Part shown: piece by piece, positions 17,110 to 26,597 of the stretch
Layout: every line of letters begins with the position of its first letter
How positions within the stretch are numbered: position 1 is the first letter of the stretch
Source of the DNA: Fidelibacterota bacterium
Lineage (GTDB): Bacteria; Fidelibacterota; UBA8477; JABMPR01
Reading direction: 5' to 3'
Length of the DNA stretch: 64,000 bases
Assembly: GCA_016844955.1 (NCBI GenBank)
Contig: JAERTH010000052.1
Location: 16,835-80,834, forward strand
The notes under the pieces: generated by a model
Seen by the model: only the letters and a program-made list of their open reading frames with translations
Told to the model about the DNA's origin: nothing
Databases searched by the model: none
Position numbers and translations under genes: made by a program

Positions 17110-18048
17110 TTAGGTGCTCTCAACAGAAACAGTGTTTTTCAGATAGGTATTCACCTCATTCAAGTGAGGAATCGCTGTCTGAGCTCCCACTTGAGTTACT
17201 GATAAACCCGCAGCAGCGATTGCCAGTAAAACCGTTTCCTCCAATGTGTCCACCCCAGAATAATTTGCAGCGAGAAAACCACTGAACACATCACCGGCAC
17301 CGACTGTGTCAATGGCTTCAACATCAATTGAAGGAATCAGTTTTTGATTTCCATGACTTGACATGAAGACACCTTTACTCCCCAGAGTAATCAATATCGT
17401 TTCAATTCCATATGCATGGAGTGCATCTGCAGCCTGTATTAAAGAGGTCTCATCAGAGATCCTTATTCCAGTAAGTTTTTCTGCTTCAATACTGTTAGGG
17501 GTTATGATAGTGATATCTTTGAGCAACTCAGGCTCAAGACACTGAACCGGGGCAGGATTCAGGATGACACTGACACCGCTTTCGGAGGCAATTCTAATCG
17601 CGGATGCCACTGATTCCATGGGCGTTTCCAATTGAGCAAGCAACACATCTGCCATACTAATAACCTGAGAGTTCTGGTCAACATCAGCTCCAGTTAATTT
17701 CCAGTTTGCTCCAGAGATAACCACAATACTGTTCTCGCCCTGATTGCTTACCGTAATGAAGGCCATGCCAGTTGGGGTTCCAGGTTCCTGCTGGATGAGA
17801 TCACTTCGGATGCCCTCTGCTGATAGTGCCGAAATGGCTTCTTCCCCGTACTGATCTGCTCCCACCTTGGCCAAGAATCTCACCTGAGCCCCGGCACGGG
17901 CAGCAGCAACTGCCTGATTGGCTCCCTTACCGCCATGTCCATATTGAATACTGTTACCAATGACGGTTTCACCAATTTGAGGTAGTGCCTCTGTGGTAAT
18001 GGTCATATCAACATTATAACTACCGACGACTACAACTTTATTCATCAT
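17110..18048 (-). CDS. rbsK: Ribokinase (PfkB family)
   Basis: 312 residues, the normal ribokinase length. The N-terminal motif VVVVGSYNVDM, the glycine-rich substrate signature YGHGGKGANQAVAAARAGA and the ATP/catalytic signature DTVGAGDVFSGFLAANYS (with the catalytic Asp of GAGD) are all present. Ribokinase converts D-ribose to ribose 5-phosphate using ATP, in the cytoplasm. Starts are ATG ATG at 18048/18045. Its position between an outer-membrane uptake module and an ABC importer plus four ADP-ribosylglycohydrolases suggests it phosphorylates ribose released from an imported compound. The PfkB fold also phosphorylates nucleosides and other pentoses, so the exact substrate is not certain. 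Confidence 0.88.
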   Translation of the reverse strand: MMNKVVVVGSYNVDMTITTEALPQIGETVIGNSIQYGHGGKGANQAVAAARAGAQVRFLAKVGADQYGEEAISALSAEGIRSDLIQQEPGTPTGMAFITVSNQGENSIVVISGANWKLTGADVDQNSQVISMADVLLAQLETPMESVASAIRIASESGVSVILNPAPVQCLEPELLKDITIITPNSIEAEKLTGIRISDETSLIQAADALHAYGIETILITLGSKGVFMSSHGNQKLIPSIDVEAIDTVGAGDVFSGFLAANYSGVDTLEETVLLAIAAAGLSVTQVGAQTAIPHLNEVNTYLKNTVSVEST

Positions 18049-18067
18049 ATCATTCCTGAAAATATCG

Positions 18068-19066
18068 CTAGAAGGTCAATCCAAATGAAAACATATTTAC
18101 TTGCTTTAGGACGCCAAAATCCAGATAGGTATAGTCAAAAGACAATCCATAAGCGCCCACCGGATAATTCACACCGAGACCAAAAGTCAAACCTTCAGCA
18201 TCATAGTTAAAGCGATATCCTCCTCTTAGAAAGAGCATCTCCTGGAACACATACTCAGTGCCAAAATTAATTTTTTCAGAGCCATCACTTTGCACTTTGC
18301 CTTCAAGCACAAGCGTGAGATAGTTTTTATCACCATCCACTTCAAAGAAATCATAAGCAACACCCGTCCTGAATTCCAGGGGCATGCGAATATCAACTGG
18401 TTCCGACTGAAGTTCCTCGCTATACCCTACCAGATGGGTATCCGATCCAAAATTTCTGGCTGCAATGGACAACCGAAGGCTATTCAAACCAGTGTAGTAG
18501 AGTGTTGAAAAATCAATGGCCCAGTTGCTCATTCCCAGGCCTGCAATTTCTTCACGTATATAGCGGAAATTTGCACCCAACGCCAGTTTATCAGTAATCA
18601 GTTTCGCATAAGCAACACCAATTGCCAGATCGCTACCGGTAAAATAATTACCTGTAATTACCGGGGCTGTTGTCCCACCTTGTCGCTGTTCGTGAATGGT
18701 TTCCGGAATTTCCCCATAATCTAAACTGACATAACTAAATGCAACGGTTCCATAACTGCCCAGCCCCTTTGACATGGCCAGCGAGGTATGGTTTATATCA
18801 GCAATCCACCCCATAGAGTTGAATTGAATATCAAGGTCCTGTATATGCCCCAAAATTGCCGGGCTACCAAATGCAACATTGGCATTGGCAACCTTATTCA
18901 CCAGGAGGACCCCACCCATGGCAGCTTGTCTGGGGTCGGGATTGATTTTTAAAAACTGCCAACCCGATTGACCTGAACGCTCAATATTAATTGGATCAAG
19001 ACCGTTTTGCCCAAAAATGGCTGCTGAGAGAATCAGTAGAACCACAATATTTTTATTTACAAACAT
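18068..19066 (-). CDS. PorV/PorQ-family outer-membrane beta-barrel protein
   Basis: 332 residues with a signal peptide (VVLLILSAAIFGQNG). The N-terminal WQFLKINPDPRQAAMGG and NVAFGSPAILGHIQD elements, plus alternating hydrophobic beta strands ending YLDFGVLKQVNMFSFGLTF, are typical of PorV/PorQ (UPF0164-like) proteins. PorV is an outer-membrane shuttle of type IX secretion in Bacteroidetes. Many relatives in other FCB phyla stand next to TonB receptors with uncertain roles. Here it follows a TonB receptor and an Fn3-type exported protein, so I read it as part of a surface uptake or secretion set. Confidence 0.8.
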   Translation of the reverse strand: MFVNKNIVVLLILSAAIFGQNGLDPINIERSGQSGWQFLKINPDPRQAAMGGVLLVNKVANANVAFGSPAILGHIQDLDIQFNSMGWIADINHTSLAMSKGLGSYGTVAFSYVSLDYGEIPETIHEQRQGGTTAPVITGNYFTGSDLAIGVAYAKLITDKLALGANFRYIREEIAGLGMSNWAIDFSTLYYTGLNSLRLSIAARNFGSDTHLVGYSEELQSEPVDIRMPLEFRTGVAYDFFEVDGDKNYLTLVLEGKVQSDGSEKINFGTEYVFQEMLFLRGGYRFNYDAEGLTFGLGVNYPVGAYGLSFDYTYLDFGVLKQVNMFSFGLTF

Positions 19067-19106
19067 AAGTCACCAGATTTGTAAGAGTCAATGATTAAAT
19101 ACATTT

Positions 19107-21095
19107 TCATTTGATGATAGCCAGCTTTCCGATGAAGGTTTCGCCCTCATGCCCAGACACCATTGATTCAACTGAATAGATGTAAAACCCGGGAGCAACA
19201 CCCAATGCCCATTTTGTCAACTGGTAGTCGATATTGGCAATGGAACCCCAGGCAGCCGATCCAGTCCCATCGTCATGTTCAATCTCCTGCACCAGTTCAC
19301 CAGAAACAGTGAAAACCTTGATTTTTGCGGCACCTGGCAATCCCATGAATTGAATTCGGTACCGTTCTCCTGTTCCAGACAAGCCACTATGCTGTCTGAA
19401 TGGATTTGGAACGACATAGACATCTGCGGGAAAATCTTCATTATGAGGTAGCGTCGGGTAAATCGGGAACCTATTATTGTTAACTTTTCCACTTTCGTTC
19501 CCATCTGTATCATAGGTAGTAATGGTATAATAGTAACCCACTGAAGCAGCAACTTCACTATCTACATAACGCGCTATACCTTCATTGGCTTCGATCGCCT
19601 GACTGGGTATCTCCACCAGTAAATCCCAGGGACCAATGGTGAAGTAGGTGGATCTATAAATTCGATACCCCGCCAGATCATTAACACCAGTAATTGGGTC
19701 CACATAAGTATCGGAGACTACTGGCCACTCTATTATAACATTGCCTGGTTGAGAGCTAATAGTCAGACTATTTTCACCATTGGTAGGTGTTGGTGGTGGG
19801 TGCGATTCTGGTTCTAAATCCTGGGCATATAGTTGTTGGGCAGATTCGACGTTTGAGAGCAATGCCTCCAGGGACTCCGTTTTCAAATCATTTAAATTGT
19901 CGATGCCTCCTTCAACAATCTTGGAACGATCCATTTCACCCATGACTTCGGCGAAGACCAAAGTGATTTTTTGAAAGGGGGTCATGGTAAAAGGACCGAC
20001 GCTTAGCAGGTAAATCGGACTTCTTTCATATTTATTGCCTCCCTCACCGCCTGCTTCCCGGGCATCATCCCAGGATAAGTGTGGTTGTTCATGGGTCATG
20101 ACTTCTTTAAAGCGACTTGGTTCATCAACGGTGTGAATGAATATTCTGTCTTCCACGGGGGCGTTTGTAGCACCGCTCTTAGAACCATATTCCAGAATAT
20201 TCCTGTACACATTTCCACCTGCATCGTCCAGAACGATAGCGCTAAAATAGGCGGGTGCATCAAACTCGTGCTCTTTAGAGTTCAACTCTAGAATGTCCCG
20301 TGAATCAGCTATATCACCCATTTCTGGACCCACACCAAAGTTATAATGGATGGGCGTCTCATCTTCCCAGTTGTAGCTCCAATCATCATAGAAATAGAAA
20401 AGCTCATTATCTTCATCCCAACCATACTTTTCATCTTTCTGTGACATGCTGCGAACCGTAAACAGCAAGCTATAGCGCATGCCAAAATAGAAGTCAGTTA
20501 TGTTTGAAAACTTCTTATTGGTTATCTCAACTTCATGGATAATGAAATCATCGTATTTGGGATAGGACCAGACACGACTTGTGCGCCTGATTTCGACCTC
20601 GGCTCCATACACATAATGAGAACCTGCAGCTACTTGCTCCCCCTTTATGGACGAATCTGCTAAATTGTAGTTATTTGTCATCAACATTTCTTCGACTGGG
20701 AAAACATCAACACCTGAAGGGAAATATCGTGTGTCTAGGGTATAGGCCTGTTCAATATCATTTCTCACCCCATATAGCGCATATCCACCTGCGCCCAGAT
20801 AATTCAATGCATCCTGAATATTGGGACCTTTTGAATATCCGGGATAATCCAATCCATGATATACATTTACAATTTCTGTGGGATCACCATATTGCAATGA
20901 ATTGTGGAGTGTTGCCCAAAGATTGCCCCTGTTCAACGTCTGTTTTGACCACCCCTGGGCCATCACCTCACCGGAAAGCATACCCATTAAGAGGATTAAT
21001 GCTGTCCCCAAACGTATATTTATAATTGCTTTGTCACTGAAGCCCATCGTCGCAAATCGCCTTATTGAATGATTTATTCTATTGAGGATTCTCAT
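19107..21095 (-). CDS. Exported Fn3-containing surface protein linked to the TonB receptor
   Basis: 662 residues with an N-terminal signal segment (ALILLMGMLSGEVMAQGW). The N-terminal two thirds resemble a beta-rich exported domain (KGPNIQDALNYLGAGGY, then VWSYPKYDDFIIHEVEI). An Fn3 domain follows (about 440-545: DLAGYRIYRST, VGYYYTITTYDTDGNESG). The C-terminus, VVPNPFRQHSG ... KIKVFTVSGELVQEI ... APGFYIYSVES ... GKLAIIK, is a T9SS-like sorting or FlgD-like tail without the strict FNPST motif. Its ATG overlaps the stop of the TonB receptor gene by one base, so the two are translationally coupled and probably form one surface complex. The specific function is unknown. Confidence 0.75.
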   Translation of the reverse strand: MRILNRINHSIRRFATMGFSDKAIINIRLGTALILLMGMLSGEVMAQGWSKQTLNRGNLWATLHNSLQYGDPTEIVNVYHGLDYPGYSKGPNIQDALNYLGAGGYALYGVRNDIEQAYTLDTRYFPSGVDVFPVEEMLMTNNYNLADSSIKGEQVAAGSHYVYGAEVEIRRTSRVWSYPKYDDFIIHEVEITNKKFSNITDFYFGMRYSLLFTVRSMSQKDEKYGWDEDNELFYFYDDWSYNWEDETPIHYNFGVGPEMGDIADSRDILELNSKEHEFDAPAYFSAIVLDDAGGNVYRNILEYGSKSGATNAPVEDRIFIHTVDEPSRFKEVMTHEQPHLSWDDAREAGGEGGNKYERSPIYLLSVGPFTMTPFQKITLVFAEVMGEMDRSKIVEGGIDNLNDLKTESLEALLSNVESAQQLYAQDLEPESHPPPTPTNGENSLTISSQPGNVIIEWPVVSDTYVDPITGVNDLAGYRIYRSTYFTIGPWDLLVEIPSQAIEANEGIARYVDSEVAASVGYYYTITTYDTDGNESGKVNNNRFPIYPTLPHNEDFPADVYVVPNPFRQHSGLSGTGERYRIQFMGLPGAAKIKVFTVSGELVQEIEHDDGTGSAAWGSIANIDYQLTKWALGVAPGFYIYSVESMVSGHEGETFIGKLAIIK

Positions 21096-24034
21096 TAAAT
21101 ATCTATCCTTATCTGGAATTCAATTTGTCGTGGTGATACCTCATATGTATACCATTCCCATACATTGGGTTCGCCGGAAAAGAGATTCGTGGGGAGTCTT
21201 TCCTCCAGGGGCAATTCACTATTTTCATGGTAATATCTCAGTTGGTCATTGTAGAGCAACCGTAAGAATTTTGAATTGAAAATATTTTGAGCGTCCAGGC
21301 TAAAGACTGTGTGAATTCGGCCAATAGTTACACCCTTCGATAGTTTCAGATTGAACTGATAAATATCAAACCAGGTCATATTATTGGGTTTTGTTGATAA
21401 ATCACCAGGCGGGTGATAAGTATATGGTGTTCCGCTCCGCCACCAGAAATAAGCATATGCATGTAAGTCACTAAAGGGATGGATGCCAAAAATATTGGGA
21501 CCTCTCCCCTTTGCCAGATCATAACTGACCCAGCCCTTAACTTTTTGGAACCCACTCCAGGACCGTTTGCTTGAGGAATATCCATAGGGACGATCGACAA
21601 AAGCTGATCCTGGTTCATTCAAGCGGCTATAGCCAACCTTTCCGCTAAAGGACCAGTAAACATCATAGGTTACCCCGGCATTCACAGGTTGGTTAAATCT
21701 TGTTTCCAGAGAGGTTTCCATCCCTCTGGTATCTGAGTAACCACCATTACTAACCATGTAAGCCTTGGTGGCAAAATATTCACTCCCATACAGACCGGTT
21801 GTAACCGATGCTATTTGCTCTGCGTCTTTATAATAGCCAGTAAAATTGACTTTAACTTGATTGTTGTAAACCAGATCCAATCCTAACTCATACTGCACAC
21901 TCTTTTCATAGCTTAAATTAGGATTGCCATAAAAGCCCTGCCATTCTTCCATATAGGTTGTCTGCTCTGCGAAGGGATCCAGGACCGTTTCCATATCTTC
22001 TGTGTAATTGACGAAGGGAAACCCCAGCATCTTTGACCAAGAAGGTCGTTGATAAAAATGGCCATAAGAGAAATGCAGAAGTGCTGTTTCACTTATAGGA
22101 TGAGAGAGACCCAATCTGGGTGAAACCTTGAGTTGTAATTCAGTCGGCGTGGTTTCTGGTTCACCCGGTATTCCCATGGGTTGCCAGGGATCATGACCCG
22201 GCGTGGTCGTCTCAGAGGCAAGAGGATCAAACATATTATTTGCAGCGTTCCGGTTCTGATTGAAATAGTCAACCCGAACACCACCGTTTAAAATTATCCC
22301 AGGATACTCAGAAAGATTTTGCAGATAAAAATGTCCCTCATATGGCTGTCCGGTAAAAACATTCAGCAGGTTCCAGCGGCCACCACCTTCATAGGACGCC
22401 ATGAAATGTTCTAAATCAATATCAAAAGTTTTATAACCAGTACCAAGTTTCACCTGCTGGTTCTTGGTATACTGATTTGTATAGTCAAGTCTGAACTGCT
22501 TGATCACACTTTCTGTTCGATCAAAACTATGGAAGTAGCCCTGATCCCTGAACTGGGTAACCATAAGAAAGGTGTCATCGCGGCGGGACCATAAGCTATC
22601 AGGCACAACACCATAGCGATCGGAACGATCCATGGCATCACTTAGTTGGCTGATATTCAGCTTCAGCAATGAGTTTTGATTGATCGTATAGGTAAGTGTT
22701 AGGTATAACTGGCTCCAGTTCCTGAGCTCCGGAAAATGATCATAAATTACACCCATGGGATTGTATTTATTTTGGTCATACGGACCTGCAACCAGGGTTG
22801 CTCCCAAATGTCGATGTTCCTCAGAGCCTTCCCATGAGTCAAAATTGGAATTGTTGCTGGTAATCACATAGTCAGCTCCAGCGGAATACCTGCTTCCCCC
22901 CCCGGTAATTGCCGTTTCTTTTTCCCCTGTGAAACCACCTATTCGGATTTGGAGTCGCTTTAACAGATCAAAGTTTAAATATCCCTGAACATTTCGCTCT
23001 GTATTGTAGGGAATTGATTGTGGAAATATACCCACTCCATTCTCTTGCCGACCAGAGAGGAGGAACGTTACACCATCAAAAAGACCCCCATAAACGGTTG
23101 ATTCATAAAACCATTGATCTCGTTCAGCATAGTCGCCCAGCGTAGGATCAGGAGTGCTTTCCTCTTGCCATTGTGCAAGTAACTCCTGTGGATCCTGACC
23201 AAAAAACCTACTGACTGGATTTTCGCTTTGAGTGGTCCAGTAGTCTATACCAAAACCAGTAATATCGTAGTTATCGCGACTATACATGTTCCGCCCAAAA
23301 TGATATTTACCAGCGGGTCGTAACCTTGAAATAAATGATCCATGTATACCTTGAGCTGTCTTCTTTTCAGTGATGTTTATGACAGCCGCCCGCGCCTCAC
23401 CATATTCAGCATTATAGCCACCTGTCATGACAGATATTTCCTGAATCGCAGAGAGGTTAAAACCCGAGAAATTGTCCGAGAATAAACCACTATTGGTACT
23501 GATGCCATTCATAAGAATTACACTGTTCACTCTTGAATCACCGCGGTAGGTATTCTGGAAGATACCTGCCTGCGTTTCAAGGACATCCTTCATGTCCTTG
23601 ACAGGTTGTTTCTCCATACTTTCACTGCCCACTGAGTGCTTGCTGGCAGTATGACTTTTGTCTATTAAATGACGTTTTGCAACAACAGTAACTACTGACC
23701 CTTCAATGGTCTGCTTCCCCAGTTCTTTTGTGATATGGGTGGTATTGTCTGCAGTAACATAAACATCAACCAGACTAACTGATTCATAGCCGATGTATGA
23801 TATAGTGAGTGTATAGGACCCGGGGTGGATGTTAACAATAACAAATTCCCCCGTCATATCAGTTGTGCTACCCTGATAGGTTTCTTTGATAGTAATGTTG
23901 GCTCCAATGAGCGGTTCACCGGATTCGGCATCAGTAATTTTTCCAAATATCTTTCCAACATTACCGGCAAACAGAATCTGTGGCAGCAACACCAACAGTA
24001 GAATTCTGAAATAACACAACACGCTTTTATTCAT
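21095..24034 (-). CDS. TonB-dependent receptor with CarboxypepD_reg-like N-domain
   Basis: 979 residues. After a signal peptide (LLLVLLPQILFAGN) comes a CarboxypepD_reg-like Ig domain (about 25-112: GKIFGKITDAESGEPLIGAN in two parts, then GSYTLTISYIGYESV). The plug follows (MEKQPVKDMKDVLETQAGIF, VNSVILMNGIST, MTGGYNAEYGEARAAVINI), then a roughly 750-residue beta barrel. It would import a nutrient across the outer membrane using ExbBD/TonB energy. There is no SusD partner; instead the next genes encode an Fn3 exported protein and a PorV/Q protein. The downstream sugar ABC importer and ribokinase suggest a glycosidic substrate. Confidence 0.9.
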   Translation of the reverse strand: MNKSVLCYFRILLLVLLPQILFAGNVGKIFGKITDAESGEPLIGANITIKETYQGSTTDMTGEFVIVNIHPGSYTLTISYIGYESVSLVDVYVTADNTTHITKELGKQTIEGSVVTVVAKRHLIDKSHTASKHSVGSESMEKQPVKDMKDVLETQAGIFQNTYRGDSRVNSVILMNGISTNSGLFSDNFSGFNLSAIQEISVMTGGYNAEYGEARAAVINITEKKTAQGIHGSFISRLRPAGKYHFGRNMYSRDNYDITGFGIDYWTTQSENPVSRFFGQDPQELLAQWQEESTPDPTLGDYAERDQWFYESTVYGGLFDGVTFLLSGRQENGVGIFPQSIPYNTERNVQGYLNFDLLKRLQIRIGGFTGEKETAITGGGSRYSAGADYVITSNNSNFDSWEGSEEHRHLGATLVAGPYDQNKYNPMGVIYDHFPELRNWSQLYLTLTYTINQNSLLKLNISQLSDAMDRSDRYGVVPDSLWSRRDDTFLMVTQFRDQGYFHSFDRTESVIKQFRLDYTNQYTKNQQVKLGTGYKTFDIDLEHFMASYEGGGRWNLLNVFTGQPYEGHFYLQNLSEYPGIILNGGVRVDYFNQNRNAANNMFDPLASETTTPGHDPWQPMGIPGEPETTPTELQLKVSPRLGLSHPISETALLHFSYGHFYQRPSWSKMLGFPFVNYTEDMETVLDPFAEQTTYMEEWQGFYGNPNLSYEKSVQYELGLDLVYNNQVKVNFTGYYKDAEQIASVTTGLYGSEYFATKAYMVSNGGYSDTRGMETSLETRFNQPVNAGVTYDVYWSFSGKVGYSRLNEPGSAFVDRPYGYSSSKRSWSGFQKVKGWVSYDLAKGRGPNIFGIHPFSDLHAYAYFWWRSGTPYTYHPPGDLSTKPNNMTWFDIYQFNLKLSKGVTIGRIHTVFSLDAQNIFNSKFLRLLYNDQLRYYHENSELPLEERLPTNLFSGEPNVWEWYTYEVSPRQIEFQIRIDI

Positions 24035-24188
24035 ACGTCATTTTCCAGGTTAATTCAAGTTTTTCAGCGTAAGCCCTCAAGTACTATGGGTGACTTTATG
24101 GTGTGAAGAGGCTACTCTATTAAAAAAAGGGGGTTGGAACCAGGCAGAAGGAGGCGGAGTAATGGTGCAACTAGCCCCAACCCTTGCA

Positions 24189-24219
24189 GATTGCGCAGAT
24201 AGGTATTATCTGCGCAATC
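24189..24219 (-). terminator. Palindrome after the LVIVD gene, likely terminator
   Basis: Perfect 13-bp inverted repeat GATTGCGCAGATA / TATCTGCGCAATC with a 5-nt loop, 21 nt after the stop codon at 24240. There is no T-run, but the position matches the other stop-proximal palindromes in this window. Confidence 0.6.
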
Positions 24220-24239
24220 ATTACTTTTGAAAATACAGT

Positions 24240-26474
24240 TTACTTCAATAGAATCATTTTGTTGCTTAATACATCATCACCTGCTTGCAAGCGATAGATA
24301 TACATGCCACCAGCAACTGGAATACCTGAATCATCACGGCCGTTCCAGGTTGCCTGATAAATACCACTTTCCAGTGGGCTATTGGCTAAGGTGCTAACAT
24401 GCTGACCCAAAACGTTGAAGACTTCCAGCTTCACGTCTGCTGTACCAAAGCTCTGTGGAATTGAGAACTCAATCACAGTACTTGGATTGAAAGGATTGGG
24501 AAAATTCTGAGTAAGAACAAACGCGTCTGGCATGGCATTATGCGAATCAGTGGAGACTGTCACCAGATCATTTTTATACATCGAAAAGCCACCACCCTTT
24601 TCACTTGAATAGACGACCCCATCCTTTACATAAACAGCACGGGCATCATTCAACATGTCAAAGTTGGCAACCTCAGTTGGATTGGTAACATCTGTAACAT
24701 CATACACTTTGATTCCGGCAGCTTCACAATTCGCGTATAGGTAATCACCTTCGCGATAGGCGTCGCCATCCCAGCTTCCACCTGTATTAACCCCACCAAC
24801 CTGTACAACAGCAGTCAGTGTACTGATATCAAAAATCTTCAGACTGTCAAAATCATGGACATAGGCATAATTGTCATCCAGGCTTAACCAGCTGGTTCCT
24901 GTGGTGAGAGCTACAGTATCCTGGAGGGCAGGAGATTCTGGAGAGCTAACATCATAAAAATACAAGGCACCCCAGTTGCTCTGGACCATGACGTCTCCAT
25001 AAGCGGCAACACCTTCTCCGTAGCGACCGTTTACCATACTTTCAGCAACATAGCCCACCAATGAGGGTGAGTTTGCAGTTGATACATCCACGATCCCGAT
25101 TCCATTATTGGCTGTTGCGGCATAGACATAATTGCCAAGTATGGCAACATCATTTGTCCGGTCTGTAATAACGGCAGTGAGAAAGGCAGGATTGGCTGGA
25201 TCTGTAAAGTCTATGGGTAGCAATCCATCATACCTGGATCCGGCAAAGACAATATTGTCTTTGTAAACCACTTTTTTCACCATGGGTCTGTTACCGTCTG
25301 AATCAGCCAGCGTGATGCTGCCTAATTCGGTCATAACCGAAGGAGTGGTTATATCGAGGGCACGTACATGATATCTATACGCCAGATACGCTGTATTCTC
25401 AACGATGGTGGCACTATAGCACAATCCATCAGCAGGAGCGGGGACAGCAATTGAGCCAGAAATACTCATGTTTGCTGGGTCGTTAACATTAACAGCGCTA
25501 AGCAGGGATTCTTCCCCAGCAAAGATGTGCGCCGTTTGAACTCCACTCATATTGATTGACCCAAAAGAAATCTTGCGCACAGAACCATCAGTATCGATAA
25601 TTCCGAGCGAAGTCGGGGCACCTGGGTCTGTAACATCAAGAACAGTTACACCATATTCCTTTGAAGCGATGTAACCAAAATTCCCATCAAACATGACGTC
25701 AGAATTTTTAGGATTTGATAGTGTGGAAACATATGTCGGGTTCGCAGGATCGGATATATCTACCACATCGATGCCAGCAGAGTAAACGCAAATATAGAGA
25801 TAGTTAGAGATGGGCATTACATCTTGAACCCATCCCTCACTGGCTATGGTACTGACCAAAGTTGGAGCGGTAGGATCAGATATATCAAAGATTTCTGTTC
25901 CGCCACCATTTCCAAGGTAAGCATATGAACCAGACACATTGATACCTTCAGCCCAGGGACCTTCAGCCCCACCATTGGTGATACCAACTGAACTTGGATT
26001 GGTTGGATCAGTAATATCAATAACTTCCATACCAGAGACACCAGCAGTGACATATACGTAGTTACCGCTAACCGCCAGACCTTCGCCATATCCTGCCAGT
26101 GTCAGGCTGGATAAAAGTGTAGGTGCCAGAGGATTGGTTACATCAACAATTTTAAGATCCTGCCCAGCAGTCGCCAAAGCATAAGTGACTCCGCCACTAA
26201 CCTTCCAAACGATATCTTCGATCATATCGCCAAGATCAAGGGAAGCTGAAGTATAGGGGTTGGCTGGATCATCAAAACTGGTGATAGTGAATTGATCTGT
26301 TATTCCATAGTAGACCAGGGATCCATAATTTGCCACTCCTCTGATATCGCCACCACCTGCGCCCCAATTGCCCAGAAAAGTCATATTGACATTTTCTGCG
26401 GACAAGGTAGCTGGCACCATCATGAGTAGTAAAACCGCTAACACTAATGTAGATAGCTTGTAACTGTTTTTCAT
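24240..26474 (-). CDS. LVIVD-repeat secreted protein with T9SS sorting domain
   Basis: 744 residues from ATG 26474, chosen because AAGGAG lies just upstream and a clean signal peptide follows (MKNSYKLSTLVLAVLLLMM; cleavage near LSAEN). The body is a series of about 13-15 LVIVD units of 42-48 residues (LKIVDVTNPLAPTLLSSL, MEVIDITDPTNPSSVG, IDVVDISDPANPTYVSTL), predicted to form beta propellers. The C-terminus has the sorting domain QNFPNPFNPSTVIEFSIPQ ... GGMYIYRLQAGDDVLSNKMI. It is thus a surface or secreted protein. It lies between the LacI gene and the TonB receptor gene; the 205-bp gap after it holds a terminator-like palindrome. It could bind polymer or protein; no enzyme motif was found. 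Confidence 0.85.
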   Translation of the reverse strand: MKNSYKLSTLVLAVLLLMMVPATLSAENVNMTFLGNWGAGGGDIRGVANYGSLVYYGITDQFTITSFDDPANPYTSASLDLGDMIEDIVWKVSGGVTYALATAGQDLKIVDVTNPLAPTLLSSLTLAGYGEGLAVSGNYVYVTAGVSGMEVIDITDPTNPSSVGITNGGAEGPWAEGINVSGSYAYLGNGGGTEIFDISDPTAPTLVSTIASEGWVQDVMPISNYLYICVYSAGIDVVDISDPANPTYVSTLSNPKNSDVMFDGNFGYIASKEYGVTVLDVTDPGAPTSLGIIDTDGSVRKISFGSINMSGVQTAHIFAGEESLLSAVNVNDPANMSISGSIAVPAPADGLCYSATIVENTAYLAYRYHVRALDITTPSVMTELGSITLADSDGNRPMVKKVVYKDNIVFAGSRYDGLLPIDFTDPANPAFLTAVITDRTNDVAILGNYVYAATANNGIGIVDVSTANSPSLVGYVAESMVNGRYGEGVAAYGDVMVQSNWGALYFYDVSSPESPALQDTVALTTGTSWLSLDDNYAYVHDFDSLKIFDISTLTAVVQVGGVNTGGSWDGDAYREGDYLYANCEAAGIKVYDVTDVTNPTEVANFDMLNDARAVYVKDGVVYSSEKGGGFSMYKNDLVTVSTDSHNAMPDAFVLTQNFPNPFNPSTVIEFSIPQSFGTADVKLEVFNVLGQHVSTLANSPLESGIYQATWNGRDDSGIPVAGGMYIYRLQAGDDVLSNKMILLK

Positions 26475-26597
26475 GACTTCGTTCTCCTTACGATGTTTTG
26501 AGAAAAGCATGCTTGATTGGTGTAATTGTACTCATAATTCACCATCACTCCAGATGCGTTCTCTTCATTATTTATTATCTCATTTTGCATTAAAATG

